In this document: piece after piece, positions 15,067 to 24,365 of the stretch
Position numbering within the stretch: the first letter of the stretch is position 1
Layout of the letters: each line of letters begins with the position of its first letter
NCBI RefSeq assembly: GCF_009729555.1
Contig: NZ_WODC01000001.1
Coordinates: forward strand, 124,001-188,000
DNA length: 64,000 nucleotides
Direction: 5' to 3'
From: Pseudodesulfovibrio alkaliphilus
GTDB taxonomy: Bacteria > Desulfobacterota > Desulfovibrionia > Desulfovibrionales > Desulfovibrionaceae
The notes under the pieces: model-generated
Told to the model about the DNA's origin: nothing
The model's input: the letters and a program-made list of their open reading frames with translations, nothing else
Databases searched by the model: none
Translations under genes and position numbers: made by a program

Positions 15067-16992
15067 ATGGCCGTCGTCAACCTCCGCGACATACACGTCA
15101 ACTTCACCGGGACGGTATTGCTTGACGGCGTATCCCTGCGTATCGAGCCGGGCGAGCGCGTCTGCCTGCTGGGCCGCAACGGCGAAGGCAAGTCCACGCT
15201 GCTCTCGGTCATCCACGGCACACTGACGCCGGACGACGGGAGCGTTGATTACGCCCGGGGAGCACGGGTGGCCATGCTGCCCCAGGAGGTACCCGGCGAT
15301 CTCGACGGGCGAATCTACGACATCGTGGCCGACGGGCTGGGCAAGATCGGCGCACACCTGAGCGCCTATCATCAGGCCGCCAACCAACTGGCCATGGCTG
15401 ACGGGGACCAGACCGCGCTGGTGGCACGGCTGGAACACGCCCAGCATTCCCTGGAAGACGCCGGGGGATGGCCCCATCATCAGACCATCCAGGCAGCTCT
15501 CTCGCACCTCAAGCTGGACGGCGACGCGCCGTTCGCTTCGCTTTCGGGAGGCATGAAACGGCGCACACTGCTCGCCCGAGCCCTGGTCAGCCAACCCGAC
15601 CTGCTCATCCTCGACGAGCCTACCAACCATCTGGACATCGAATCCATCACCTGGCTTGAGGATTTCCTGCTGCGCCAGAACGCGGCCCTGCTCTTCGTCA
15701 CCCACGACCGGGCCTTCCTCAGGCGGCTGGCCACGCGCATCGTGGAACTGGACCGGGGCAATCTTTACAGCTGGGAGTGCGACTACGCCACCTATGTCGA
15801 GCGCAAGGAGGCGGATCTGGCTGCCGAGGCGAAGCAAAACCACAACTTCGACCGCAAACTGGCCGAGGAGGAGGCGTGGATTCGCCAGGGCATCAAGGCG
15901 CGGCGAACCCGGAATATGGGCAGGGTGCGCGAGCTGATCAAGCTGCGCGAGGAACGCCGCGCCCGGCGCGAACGCGGGGGAACGGCCAGGATGGTCATCC
16001 AGGAAGCAGAACGCACGGGCAAGTTGGTCATCGAAGCCACGGACCTGTGTTTCGGCTTCGGCGACACCCCCCTGATCGGCGGATTTTCCACCACCATCAT
16101 ACGTGGCGACAAGGTGGGGCTCATCGGTCCCAACGGCGCGGGCAAGACCACCCTGCTCAAACTGCTGCTGGGAGAGATCGCCCCGCAGACCGGAAGCGTC
16201 CGACATGGCGTCAATCTCCAGGTGGTGTATTTCGACCAGTTGCGCGATCAGCTCGACGAAGCCAAATCGGCCCGCGATAACGTGGCCGACGGCAATGATT
16301 TCATCGACATCGGTGGCCGCCGCAAGCACGTCATGGGGTATCTCAAGGATTTTCTCTTTCCGCCCGACCGGGCCAGGGTGCCGGTCTCGGTCCTCTCGGG
16401 CGGCGAGCGCAACAGGCTGTTGCTGGCCAAACTCTTCATGCGCCCTTCCAACGTGCTGGTCATGGACGAGCCCACCAACGATCTGGACGCCGAGACCCTG
16501 GACCTGCTCGAGGAGCTGCTCATGGACTACCCTGGCACCCTGTTGCTGGTCAGCCACGACCGCGAATTTCTCAACAACGTGGTCACCTCGACCATCGCCT
16601 TTGAGGCCCACGGGGTGGTGGCCGAGTACGTGGGCGGCTACGACGACTGGCTGCGTCAAAGGCCCGCCTCCCCCGCCCAACCGGAAAAAACCTGCCGCGC
16701 CAAGGAGCAAACGTCCCGCACGGCAACCCGAAAAAAACTGAGCTACAGGGATAAATATGATCTGGAGCAGAAGCGGGAAGCCCTCAAAGGGCTGCCTGCT
16801 CGCATAGAGACGCTGGAGTCGGAACAGACCACGCTCCAGGCAAGAATGTCGGAGCCGGACTATTACAAGACGCCGGGCGAAACCATGGCCGCGGACCAGA
16901 CGCGGCTGGAAGCCATTGAACAGGAGCTGGAAAATGCGTATGGCACTTGGGAAGAACTCGAAGCCGCCCTTGAGGGCGTCCAACTGGACTGA
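15067..16992 (+). CDS. ABC-F family ATPase, Uup-like
   Basis: A 641-residue soluble protein with two ABC ATPase domains and no membrane part, of the ribosome- or DNA-associated ABC-F class. Domain 1: Walker A GRNGEGKST, signature SLSGGMKRR, Walker B LLILDEPTNHLD. Domain 2: GPNGAGKTT, SVLSGGERNR, VLVMDEPTNDLD. A charged interdomain linker lies near residues 245-325. After residue about 550 comes a Lys/Thr-rich link and a C-terminal coiled coil (YRDKYDLEQKREALKGLP, MSEPDYYKTP) of the kind found in Uup. Known roles of the family are translation rescue or Holliday-junction-related effects; which applies here is not shown. Confidence 0.88.
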   Translation: MAVVNLRDIHVNFTGTVLLDGVSLRIEPGERVCLLGRNGEGKSTLLSVIHGTLTPDDGSVDYARGARVAMLPQEVPGDLDGRIYDIVADGLGKIGAHLSAYHQAANQLAMADGDQTALVARLEHAQHSLEDAGGWPHHQTIQAALSHLKLDGDAPFASLSGGMKRRTLLARALVSQPDLLILDEPTNHLDIESITWLEDFLLRQNAALLFVTHDRAFLRRLATRIVELDRGNLYSWECDYATYVERKEADLAAEAKQNHNFDRKLAEEEAWIRQGIKARRTRNMGRVRELIKLREERRARRERGGTARMVIQEAERTGKLVIEATDLCFGFGDTPLIGGFSTTIIRGDKVGLIGPNGAGKTTLLKLLLGEIAPQTGSVRHGVNLQVVYFDQLRDQLDEAKSARDNVADGNDFIDIGGRRKHVMGYLKDFLFPPDRARVPVSVLSGGERNRLLLAKLFMRPSNVLVMDEPTNDLDAETLDLLEELLMDYPGTLLLVSHDREFLNNVVTSTIAFEAHGVVAEYVGGYDDWLRQRPASPAQPEKTCRAKEQTSRTATRKKLSYRDKYDLEQKREALKGLPARIETLESEQTTLQARMSEPDYYKTPGETMAADQTRLEAIEQELENAYGTWEELEAALEGVQLD

Positions 16993-16999
16993 AACGCCC

Positions 17000-17491
17000 G
17001 TGAACAATATCACCATACGAATGGTCGAGCCCGACGACCTGACCGCCTGCCACACCATTGAGGCGCGGTCTTTCCCGCCGCTGGAGGCGGCCTGGACCTC
17101 GGCCCTGCGCACCCGCATCGAGACCTATCCCGAGGGCTATCTCGTGGCCGAGACGGGAAACCGGGTGGTCGGCCAGATCAATAGCGGCTCCACCAGCAAG
17201 AACGACATATCGGACGCGGAATTCAAGCAGCTGGTTGGGCACGACCCGGACGGCGAGAACATCGTCATCTTCTCCCTCTCGGTGCTGCCCGAATACCGCA
17301 ACCAGGGCATCGCAACCCGGCTCCTCGAAAGCTTCGTCGACCATGCCCGCGACATGGGCAAGCACAAGGTCATGCTCCTGTGCAAACCGGACATCGTGCC
17401 CTATTACGAGCGCCGCGGCTTCACCGACGGCGGCCTGTCCACCTCCACCCACGGCGGCGCCACCTGGCACGTCATGAGCCTGACGCTGTAA
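17000..17491 (+). CDS. GNAT-family N-acetyltransferase
   Basis: A 163-residue acetyl-CoA-dependent acetyltransferase of unknown acceptor. The fold is seen in IRMVEPDDLTACHTIEARSF at the start, the acetyl-CoA loop in IFSLSVLPEYRNQGIATRLL (Q-x-x-G/A pattern RNQGIA), and the last strand in PYYERRGFTDGG, with the Tyr-Tyr-Glu typical of arylalkylamine- or RimI-like members. The GTG at 17000 is eight bases after the ABC-F stop; an ATG at 17021 is also possible. It ends just before a terminator and converges on the proline dehydrogenase gene. Confidence 0.85.
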   Translation: MNNITIRMVEPDDLTACHTIEARSFPPLEAAWTSALRTRIETYPEGYLVAETGNRVVGQINSGSTSKNDISDAEFKQLVGHDPDGENIVIFSLSVLPEYRNQGIATRLLESFVDHARDMGKHKVMLLCKPDIVPYYERRGFTDGGLSTSTHGGATWHVMSLTL

Positions 17492-17514
17492 GGCGTCTTT
17501 CGACAACACGCAAG

Positions 17515-17549
17515 AAGGCCGGGCCGGATGATTCCGACCCGGCCTTTGT
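17515..17549. terminator. Terminator between convergent GNAT and proline dehydrogenase genes
   Basis: AAGGCCGGG (17515-17523) pairs with CCCGGCCTT (17538-17546); the loop can itself form CGGATGATTCCG. Because the stem is flanked by A-rich sequence on the left and T-rich sequence on the right it can serve both strands. Confidence 0.75.
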
Positions 17550-17567
17550 TTGGCTTTTGGTGATGGC

Positions 17568-20500
17568 TCAACTCAACCAGTCGTCGTCTTCCTCAATGGG
17601 GGCGAAGCCGCGGCGCATGGTATTCTCGCAGACCAAACGCGGATCGAGGAACTGGAGCAGATAGTCCGGCCCGCCGGACTTGGAGCCCACGCCGGACATC
17701 TTGAAACCGCCAAAGGCGTGGCGCTCGACCAAAGCGCCTACGCTGGGTTTGTTCAGATACAGGTTGCCCACCCGGAATTCACGGTAGGCCCGCTCAAGAT
17801 TGGCCGGGCTGCGCGAATAGATCGCCCCGGTCAGAGCGAAGCGGGTGGAGTTGGCAATGTCAAGGGCCTCGCTCATATCCCGGGCGCGCATCACAGCCAG
17901 GACCGGGCCGAAGACCTCTTCCTGGGCAATGCGGTGTTCCCGGTTGATGCCATCCACGATGGTCAGCGGCACATAGCAACCGCCTCCGGCCTTCAGTTCG
18001 TCGGAAACCTCGCGCCGGACCAGCACATTGCCCTCCTGCCCGGCTATTTCCACATAGCGCAGCACGTTCTTCTGGGCGCTCCTGTCCACCACCGGCCCCA
18101 TGTAGTTGGCCGGGTCTTCGGCCGGACCGAGCCTGACGGAATTGGCCGCCTCGGTCAGCCGGGCCACGAATTTGTCATAGATGGCATCAAGCACTATGAC
18201 CCGTGAACAGGCCGAGCATTTCTGGCCCTGGAAGCCGAAGGCGGCGTAAAGCACGCCGAGCACGGCCTCGTCGAGGTCGGCGTCGTCATCGATGATGGTG
18301 GCGTTCTTGCCGCCCATCTCGGCGATGACCCGCTTGCACTGCTGCTGGCCGGGCTGCACCTTGGCCGCTCGCTCCTGAATGCGCAGACCAACCTCCATGG
18401 ACCCGGTGAAAGCGATGACCGACACGGCCGGGTGATCCACCAGGTGGTCGCCGATGACCGAACCGCGCCCCGGAGTGTAGTTAAACACGCCATCAGGCAG
18501 CCCGGCGGCCTTCCACATCTCCACCAGCCCCCGGCCAATGCAGGAAGAGCTGCCCGCCGGCTTGTAGACCACCGGGCAACCGCAGACGATGGCCGCCGCG
18601 ACCATGCCCACAGAGATGGCCAGCGGAAAGTTCCACGGCGCGATGACAGCGGCCACGCCCTTTCCCTGATAGAAAAGCTGGCTCATTTCGCCAGGAGCCT
18701 GCCCCATGCGCCTCGGCTTGCCAAGGCGGATCATCTCGCGGGCATAGTATTCGAGGAAGTCGATGGCCTCGGCCACGTCGGCATGGGCCTGATCCCACTG
18801 CTTGCCCACTTCAAGCACCTGCAAGGCGCTGAAGTCGTGAATGTTGTCCTTGAGGTATCCGGCAGCGCGCAGGAGCACTGCGGCGCGTTCCTCAGGCGCC
18901 ACGTCGCGCCAGGAAAGATAGGCGGAAGAGGCGGCCTCGATGGCCTCGTCAACCTCGGCCACGCCCGCCTGGCAGACCCGTCCGATGATCTCGGCAGGGT
19001 CTGCCGGATTGTAGGATTCGAGGATGTCGCCCGTCTCCACGTCGCGGCCGTTGATAAAGAGAGGCACCATGGCGCCAAGGCTCGGGCGCAGCCTCCCGAT
19101 GGCCTCGGGGAAGGCCAGCCGCTCTGCTTCGCTGGTGAAGTCCACGGCCGGGAAGTTGCGGAAGCGTCCGACGCCCTCCGCATCATCCTTGCGGGGCTCG
19201 GCGGCCTTGCACTTGCCCTCAAGCTGGCGGTGCAGGGTGATCTCGGGGTTTTCCAGCAGCCTGTCCATGTCCGCCTCGTCGGCAAAGGTCTGTTTGAGGA
19301 ACGATTCGTTGGCTGTGTTTTCAAGCAGACGCCGGACCAGATAGGCCATGCCGGGCAACAGGTCGCCGTAAGGGCAATAGAGGCGCACCCGCCGGGCCAC
19401 GTTCTTCAGGCCCTTGCGCACCGGCTCGGCCATTCCGTAGAGCACCTGGAACTCGTAGCGCTCCTCGGGCACCTTCAGGGCCGAGGCCAGTTCCATGACC
19501 GCCGAGATGGTGCGGATGTTGTGCGAGGCGCAGGCAAAGTGGCAGATGTCGCTGTTTTCGAGAATCCTCCTGGACACGCGCTCAAAGGCGGCGTCGGACT
19601 CGGGCTTGTGGGTCCACACGGGCACGGGCCAGCCGTTCTGCTTGGCCATGACCGTCTCGTAGTCCCAGTACGCGCCCTTGACCAGACGGATGGAGACCGG
19701 CAGCCCGGCCTCGCGAGCCCAGGCCAGGAAGTCGGCAACATCGGCATCCACGCTGCGCAGATAGGTCTGGAAGACAATGCCAAGGTGCGGATAGTCGGAA
19801 TACTTGGTACGCAACTGCTTGTACAATTCCACCGTGGCGTCCTTGTACTTGAGCTGCTCCATGTCGATGCACAGAAAACCGCCCATATCCATGACCTTGC
19901 GGTACACCGGCTCAATGTTGGCGAGCATGCCCCGGACCGTGCCCTCAATGTCCACAGGCTTGGATTGGGAGTAGAAGGCCGAAGGCTTGACCGCCACATT
20001 GATCCGGGGTGCGTGGTCCCAGTCGAGGTTGCTGGCGCTGTCCAGGGCGGGCCATTTGTCCAGTTCCTTGTGGATGGCGTCGAGCACTTCGAGATAGCCG
20101 TCGCGGTAGGCTGCGGATTCGGCCTCGCTGACCGTGGCCTCGCCCAGCAGGTCGATGACAAAGGCGAAGCCGTCCTTGCGCAGCTTGCGGATGCCCTTGA
20201 CCGCCTCCTTGGCCGTCTGGCCGATGATGAACTGACGGGCCATGGACTCGATGTTGGAGCGGATGGTCATGTTGAGCACCTTGGCCACCAACCCGCCGCC
20301 CAGCTTGGTCTTGGTCGCCCCCCACTTGAGCACATCCGGGATGTTGGAGTCGTCGCCCGCGAAATATTCCTCAATGTGGCGCGAGAGCGATCCCGAGGTG
20401 TTCAGGTACGGCAGCACATCGACAAAACGGAACATCTGAACCTTGAAGTCCTCGTTCTTCATGGCCCAGTCCATGACCTTGCCTGTCCACCACCCCTTGT

Positions 20501-20594
20501 TGAAGACAGAAGGGGCCTCGCCGGAAATGGACGAAAAGAACTCCCGCCCCCGAGCGATGATTCTCGGGTCCAGAAAGGATATGTCGATTGTCAT
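17568..20594 (-). CDS. putA: Bifunctional proline dehydrogenase / L-glutamate gamma-semialdehyde dehydrogenase
   Basis: Oxidises proline to glutamate in two steps, FAD-dependent then NAD-dependent, with channeling of the intermediate. The 1008-residue protein has an N-terminal PRODH barrel (residues about 120-430, with SIRLVKGAYWDYE and the YCPYGDL segment) and a C-terminal aldehyde dehydrogenase (about 500-1000) with WNFPLAISVGM, the general-base Glu in IAEMGGKNATI, and the nucleophile Cys in GQKCSACSR. It lacks the N-terminal ribbon-helix-helix repressor domain of enterobacterial PutA, so it is an enzyme only. An Lrp-family gene lies 21 bases upstream on the same strand and is the likely regulator. 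Confidence 0.92.
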   Translation of the reverse strand: MTIDISFLDPRIIARGREFFSSISGEAPSVFNKGWWTGKVMDWAMKNEDFKVQMFRFVDVLPYLNTSGSLSRHIEEYFAGDDSNIPDVLKWGATKTKLGGGLVAKVLNMTIRSNIESMARQFIIGQTAKEAVKGIRKLRKDGFAFVIDLLGEATVSEAESAAYRDGYLEVLDAIHKELDKWPALDSASNLDWDHAPRINVAVKPSAFYSQSKPVDIEGTVRGMLANIEPVYRKVMDMGGFLCIDMEQLKYKDATVELYKQLRTKYSDYPHLGIVFQTYLRSVDADVADFLAWAREAGLPVSIRLVKGAYWDYETVMAKQNGWPVPVWTHKPESDAAFERVSRRILENSDICHFACASHNIRTISAVMELASALKVPEERYEFQVLYGMAEPVRKGLKNVARRVRLYCPYGDLLPGMAYLVRRLLENTANESFLKQTFADEADMDRLLENPEITLHRQLEGKCKAAEPRKDDAEGVGRFRNFPAVDFTSEAERLAFPEAIGRLRPSLGAMVPLFINGRDVETGDILESYNPADPAEIIGRVCQAGVAEVDEAIEAASSAYLSWRDVAPEERAAVLLRAAGYLKDNIHDFSALQVLEVGKQWDQAHADVAEAIDFLEYYAREMIRLGKPRRMGQAPGEMSQLFYQGKGVAAVIAPWNFPLAISVGMVAAAIVCGCPVVYKPAGSSSCIGRGLVEMWKAAGLPDGVFNYTPGRGSVIGDHLVDHPAVSVIAFTGSMEVGLRIQERAAKVQPGQQQCKRVIAEMGGKNATIIDDDADLDEAVLGVLYAAFGFQGQKCSACSRVIVLDAIYDKFVARLTEAANSVRLGPAEDPANYMGPVVDRSAQKNVLRYVEIAGQEGNVLVRREVSDELKAGGGCYVPLTIVDGINREHRIAQEEVFGPVLAVMRARDMSEALDIANSTRFALTGAIYSRSPANLERAYREFRVGNLYLNKPSVGALVERHAFGGFKMSGVGSKSGGPDYLLQFLDPRLVCENTMRRGFAPIEEDDDWLS

Positions 20595-20615
20595 CAGAAA
20601 CTCCTTGAATCGGGT

Positions 20616-21089
20616 CTAGCCCTCGTTCACCGGAAGCGGGATCACGCGGGATTCCTTTACCGTAGTCAGAACGATGGTCGAATTGGTATCGCGCACCGCG
20701 CCGATGGTGCCGAACTTGGCCAGGGTGGCCTGCAGGGCCTCGGTATCCTCCACCCGGACCTTGACCAGATAGGAGTCCCGACCGGCCGTGTAGTGGACCT
20801 CCAGGACCTCGGGCAAACGGGCGAGCTTTTCGCCCACCTCGGTGGCCCCCACGCCCTCCTCGACGCGGATGGAAGTGAATGCGGTCAGGCCGCGGCCGAG
20901 CTTCTTGTGATCCACGATGCACTCGTAGCCCTTGATCACGCCGCTTTTGCGCAGCTTACGCACACGTTCAAGCACGGCGGACGGAGCCTTGCCGACCTTG
21001 CGGGCTATTTCCGCATTGGAAACCTTGCCGTCCTCCTGAAGGATGTTCAGGATTCTTAGATCGAGATCGTCAATTTTTCTGTTATTCAT
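20616..21089 (-). CDS. Lrp/AsnC family transcriptional regulator
   Basis: A 157-residue DNA-binding protein: winged helix at residues 1-65 (DLRILNILQEDGKVSNAEIARKVGKAPS in pieces: LRILNILQEDGK, NAEIARKVGKAPSAVLERV) and an RAM effector domain from about 75 (VLEVHYTAGRDSYLVKVRV). It sits 21 bases upstream of the proline catabolism gene on the same strand, as Lrp-type activators of putA often do, so proline or a related amino acid is a plausible effector. The start MNNRKIDDLD is by homology; there is no Shine-Dalgarno in front of it and a promoter-like site abuts it. Confidence 0.88.
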   Translation of the reverse strand: MNNRKIDDLDLRILNILQEDGKVSNAEIARKVGKAPSAVLERVRKLRKSGVIKGYECIVDHKKLGRGLTAFTSIRVEEGVGATEVGEKLARLPEVLEVHYTAGRDSYLVKVRVEDTEALQATLAKFGTIGAVRDTNSTIVLTTVKESRVIPLPVNEG

Positions 21090-21097
21090 AGTCAAAA

Positions 21098-21126
21098 AAA
21101 ATAATATTCTTTCCAAGCCCTGTCAA
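21098..21126 (-). promoter_or_regulatory. Putative promoter of the lrp-putA pair
   Basis: On the minus strand TTGACA (21126-21121), 17 bases, TATTTT (21103-21098). A start about seven bases further would fall within a few bases of the ATG at 21089, implying a very short or absent leader. TATTAT at 21106-21101 is an alternative -10 with a short spacer. Confidence 0.5.
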
Positions 21127-21225
21127 GAGGGTGCGCAACAAGCGAAAGGAAATAGCGCACGGGCTTTTCATTTCCCAAGAGCTCGTATATCTTCTGCTTT
21201 CCACCAACGTAGCCAGGGAACCGCC

Positions 21226-22383
21226 GTGACGCATCATCAGTTGCCCAAAGACCATCCGGGTGCCTCGGTCGTCGTCGACCAGGAGGGCGGTTCGATGCAG
21301 CTGCTCATCCGAGGCAGGCTTGATGCGCCGGGCACGGCCCATGTCTGGGACGCGGCAGCCGCCACGGCCAGGGAGGCTGCCGCAAGGCTTCCGGGTCGTG
21401 AGCTGGCGGCGGACTGCTCGGCCATTGAATACATGGACGGTTCTGGCGCGGCCCTGCTGCTCAAGCTGCGCGAAGTGGTGTCGGCCCAAGGGGCCACCCT
21501 GGCCCTGACCGGCCTCGGCCCGAGGCACAGCCGACTCATGGATCTGACCTGGCACTGCCCGGACGAGACCGACGCCCGGATTCCCGAGCGGCGCGGACTG
21601 GCCCATCGCGTGGGCATGGCGGCCGGCGATACCCTGAGGGCGGCGCGGGAGATGGTGACCTTTGTGGGCGAGGCTTCGGTCATCATCGCCGGAGCCATCG
21701 CGCACCCCTCGCGAATCCGTTGGAAGGATGTGCTGCTCTCCTGCGTCCAGGTGGGCGTGGACTCGCTGTTCATCATCACCCTCATCGGTTTCTTGATGGG
21801 GCTTATCATGTCCTTTCAGTCGGCCATCAGCCTGCAGCGGTTCGGAGGTGAAATCTTCGTGCCCAACATGCTCGGGCTGGTCATGTTCCGCGAGATGGGG
21901 CCGCTGGTGACGGCCATCCTGCTGGCAGCGCGCTCGGGCTCGGCCTTTGCCGCCGAGATCGGCACCATGAAGATCAACGAGGAACTCGACGCCCTGACCA
22001 CCATGGGGCTCTCCCCCATGCGCTTTCTGGTGGTGCCAAAGCTGCTGTCGTCCCTGGCCATGGTGCCGCTGATGACCATCTTCTTCAATCTGGCGAGCCT
22101 TGTGGGCGGGGCCATCGTCATGCTCTCCCTGGGGTATCCGCTGGTGACATTCACTTCCCGGGTCTTCAAGTACGTTCAATACAGCGATTTCTTCGGGGGA
22201 ATGCTCAAGGCCCTGGTTTTCGCCGTGCTGGTGGCCGGGGTGGGCTGCCTGCGCGGCATGCAGACCCGCAGCGGGGCGAGCGCGGTGGGCCTCTCCACCA
22301 CAAGTGCGGTGGTCACGGGCATCATCTTCATCGCCTTTGCCGACGGCCTCTTCGCCGTGGCCTACTACTACCTCAAGATATAG
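21226..22383 (+). CDS. mlaE: MlaE-type lipid ABC transporter permease with an N-terminal STAS domain
   Basis: Inner-membrane permease of an MCE-type phospholipid transporter. The first ~110 residues form a STAS domain like MlaB (LIRGRLDAPGTAHVWD, DCSAIEYMDGSGAALLLKL), here fused to the permease. The rest is MlaE: VGVDSLFIITLIGFLMGLI in parts, QSAISLQRFGGEIFVPNMLGL, the EMGPLVTAILLAARSGSAFAAEIGTM core (EIGTMK coupling helix) and LGYPLVTF. The GTG at 21226 has AGGGA nine bases upstream and allows the full STAS domain. It is followed by the ATPase, MCE protein and lipoprotein genes, with gaps of 9-15 bases, so one operon. Confidence 0.9.
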   Translation: MTHHQLPKDHPGASVVVDQEGGSMQLLIRGRLDAPGTAHVWDAAAATAREAAARLPGRELAADCSAIEYMDGSGAALLLKLREVVSAQGATLALTGLGPRHSRLMDLTWHCPDETDARIPERRGLAHRVGMAAGDTLRAAREMVTFVGEASVIIAGAIAHPSRIRWKDVLLSCVQVGVDSLFIITLIGFLMGLIMSFQSAISLQRFGGEIFVPNMLGLVMFREMGPLVTAILLAARSGSAFAAEIGTMKINEELDALTTMGLSPMRFLVVPKLLSSLAMVPLMTIFFNLASLVGGAIVMLSLGYPLVTFTSRVFKYVQYSDFFGGMLKALVFAVLVAGVGCLRGMQTRSGASAVGLSTTSAVVTGIIFIAFADGLFAVAYYYLKI

Positions 22384-22397
22384 GCAGCGAGGAACCC

Positions 22398-23192
22398 ATG
22401 ACCGCAGTGCAACCCATCATCAGCGTGCGCAACCTCACTTGCGGCTACGACGACACTGTTGTGGTGGAGGATGTCAGCTTCGACATCATGCCCGGCGAGG
22501 TTTTCGTCATTCTCGGCGGTTCCGGCTGCGGCAAGAGCACCCTGCTCAAAAACATGATCGGACTTTATGAGCCCATGGCCGGGCAGGTGCTCATCGACGG
22601 ACGCGACCTGGTCGCGGCCAACGGCCGCGAACGCGATGCGATCATCCGCCGGTTCGGGGTCATGTATCAGATGGGTGCGCTCTTCGGCTCCATGTCGCTT
22701 TTGCAGAATGTCATGCTTCCGCTTGAGGAGTTCACGGATTTGCCGCACGAGGCCATGGTCATGGTCGCCCGTTCCAAGCTGGCCATGGTCAACCTGGAAA
22801 ACTCGCTCTACAAACTGCCTGCGGCCTTAAGCGGGGGCATGAAGAAGCGTGCGGCCATCGCCAGGGCCATGGCCCTTGACCCCACCATCCTTTTTCTCGA
22901 CGAGCCCGGGGCCGGGCTCGACCCCATCTCATCGGCCGAGCTTGACGAACTGATACTCAGCCTGTCACAGGCGCTGGGCATCACCTTTGTCATCGTCACC
23001 CACGAACTGGCGAGCATTTACAAAACGGCCGATCGGGTTATCATGCTTGACAAGGAAGTCAGAACCATCGTTGCCCAGGGCGACCCCAGAGTGCTGCGCG
23101 ACACCTCGGAAAACATCTACGTCAAGCGGTTCTTCCACCGCATGCCCTCACAAGGCTCAGGAAGCTCCCAGGCCGACTGCGCCGCAGGATAA
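22398..23192 (+). CDS. mlaF: MlaF-type ABC transporter ATP-binding protein
   Basis: Cytoplasmic ATPase driving the MCE lipid transporter. The 264-residue protein has Walker A GGSGCGKST, a Q-loop in VMYQMGALFGSMSLLQNV, signature LSGGMKKRAAIARAMALDP, Walker B ILFLDEPGAGLDPI and a switch His in VTHELASI. The MGALFGSM segment and the extended C-terminus are characteristic of MlaF, whose C-terminal tail binds the neighbouring protomer or MlaB. It lies 14 bases after the permease and nine before the MCE gene. Confidence 0.93.
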   Translation: MTAVQPIISVRNLTCGYDDTVVVEDVSFDIMPGEVFVILGGSGCGKSTLLKNMIGLYEPMAGQVLIDGRDLVAANGRERDAIIRRFGVMYQMGALFGSMSLLQNVMLPLEEFTDLPHEAMVMVARSKLAMVNLENSLYKLPAALSGGMKKRAAIARAMALDPTILFLDEPGAGLDPISSAELDELILSLSQALGITFVIVTHELASIYKTADRVIMLDKEVRTIVAQGDPRVLRDTSENIYVKRFFHRMPSQGSGSSQADCAAG

Positions 23193-23201
23193 GGACAACA
23201 G

Positions 23202-24350
23202 ATGATCAGAAAGCAGGACTATTTCAAGCTTGGCACGTTCATCATCGTGGGCACCGCGATGTTGCTTGCGGTCATCGTCATCCTGGGCGCGGGCCGCTTC
23301 TTCAGCACCAGCTTCACCATCGAGACCTACTTCAACGAATCGGTCAACGGCCTGGAGGTGGGCTCGCCGGTCAAGCTGCGCGGCGTGAACATCGGCCGCG
23401 TGGCGGACATCGACTTCGTACTCAACACATACCCCGATGCCAGCCTGGACGAACGCCGCTACGTCTACGTCATCTGCGACATCGACAACGACGTGTTCGG
23501 CGACCTGGACAAGCAGGAGTTCGCCGAGACCATCAAGCAGGAGGTTGCCCACGGACTGCGCGTACGGCCCACCTCGCTGGGGCTCACCGGCCAGCTCTTC
23601 CTCAACCTGACCTACGATTCGAACGGCGAAGCGCCGCTAACCGTGGACTGGATTCCGACCAACAACTACGTTCCTGCCGTCCAAAGCACCATGAACCGCA
23701 TTGAGGCGGCCATCACCTCCATCAGCAAAACCTTGAGCGGCCTCAGCCAGGAAGACATCGGCGCCATCATCAAGGACATCAAGTCCATCGTCTCGACCAT
23801 CAACAGCTTCATCCAGACCGAGGACGGCAAGGAGGCCGGAAAACGCATCCTCTCCATCCTCGCCGAAACACGCGACACCCTGACCAGGGTTAACCAGCTC
23901 CTGGCCGACCCGGCCGCAAAGCGCATCATCCCGGCCACCGCCAGAGCCGTCGAGGGCATTGACCGGATTGTTGCGGGTGCCGAGGGGGATGTCATCGCCG
24001 CTGCCCACGACGCACGGGCGGCCATGGCCAGCTTCCGCAAAGCTTCCGACGCCCTGGCCCGCACCCTGGCAGATCCGCGCCTGGATCAGGCCATGGAACA
24101 CTTGGCGCCGTCCCTTGAGAACATAGGCAACGCCTCTCGCGACATGGCCGCCGCCGTATCCAAGGTCCACGCCCTGACCAACCGGCTCAACGCCCTGACG
24201 GCCAGCGAGGAGGCCAGCATCCGCGCCATCATCGACGACACCCGCGAGGTCATGGAAAACATCAGGGAGATCACCCGCGACGCCAAGCGCTATCCCTCTG
24301 GCATGCTCTTCGGCAACCCGCCGACACAGGCCAGGCCTGAAACCGACTAA
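23202..24350 (+). CDS. mlaD: MCE-domain (MlaD-like) periplasmic lipid-binding protein
   Basis: Membrane-anchored substrate-binding component, hexameric in known relatives, that carries phospholipid between the membranes. Residues 12-30 form the single membrane anchor (FIIVGTAMLLAVIVILGAG); the MCE domain follows at about 38-150 (GLEVGSPVKLRGVNIGRVADIDF in pieces: VNGLEVGSPVKLRGVNIG). From about 160 to the end it is long, helical and Ala-rich, giving 382 residues, about twice E. coli MlaD and closer to the longer MCE proteins with a helical barrel. This suggests a bridge that reaches further toward the outer membrane. Confidence 0.9.
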   Translation: MIRKQDYFKLGTFIIVGTAMLLAVIVILGAGRFFSTSFTIETYFNESVNGLEVGSPVKLRGVNIGRVADIDFVLNTYPDASLDERRYVYVICDIDNDVFGDLDKQEFAETIKQEVAHGLRVRPTSLGLTGQLFLNLTYDSNGEAPLTVDWIPTNNYVPAVQSTMNRIEAAITSISKTLSGLSQEDIGAIIKDIKSIVSTINSFIQTEDGKEAGKRILSILAETRDTLTRVNQLLADPAAKRIIPATARAVEGIDRIVAGAEGDVIAAAHDARAAMASFRKASDALARTLADPRLDQAMEHLAPSLENIGNASRDMAAAVSKVHALTNRLNALTASEEASIRAIIDDTREVMENIREITRDAKRYPSGMLFGNPPTQARPETD

Positions 24351-24365
24351 CCGGACCCGGAGACC

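Noticed and set aside
15022-17118. Long minus-strand frame opposite the ABC-F gene
   Set aside because: Shadow of a gene with clear Walker motifs on the other strand; the shadow product is compositionally biased.
18432-21059. Long plus-strand frame opposite putA and lrp
   Set aside because: Spans two real genes on the minus strand and has no domain.
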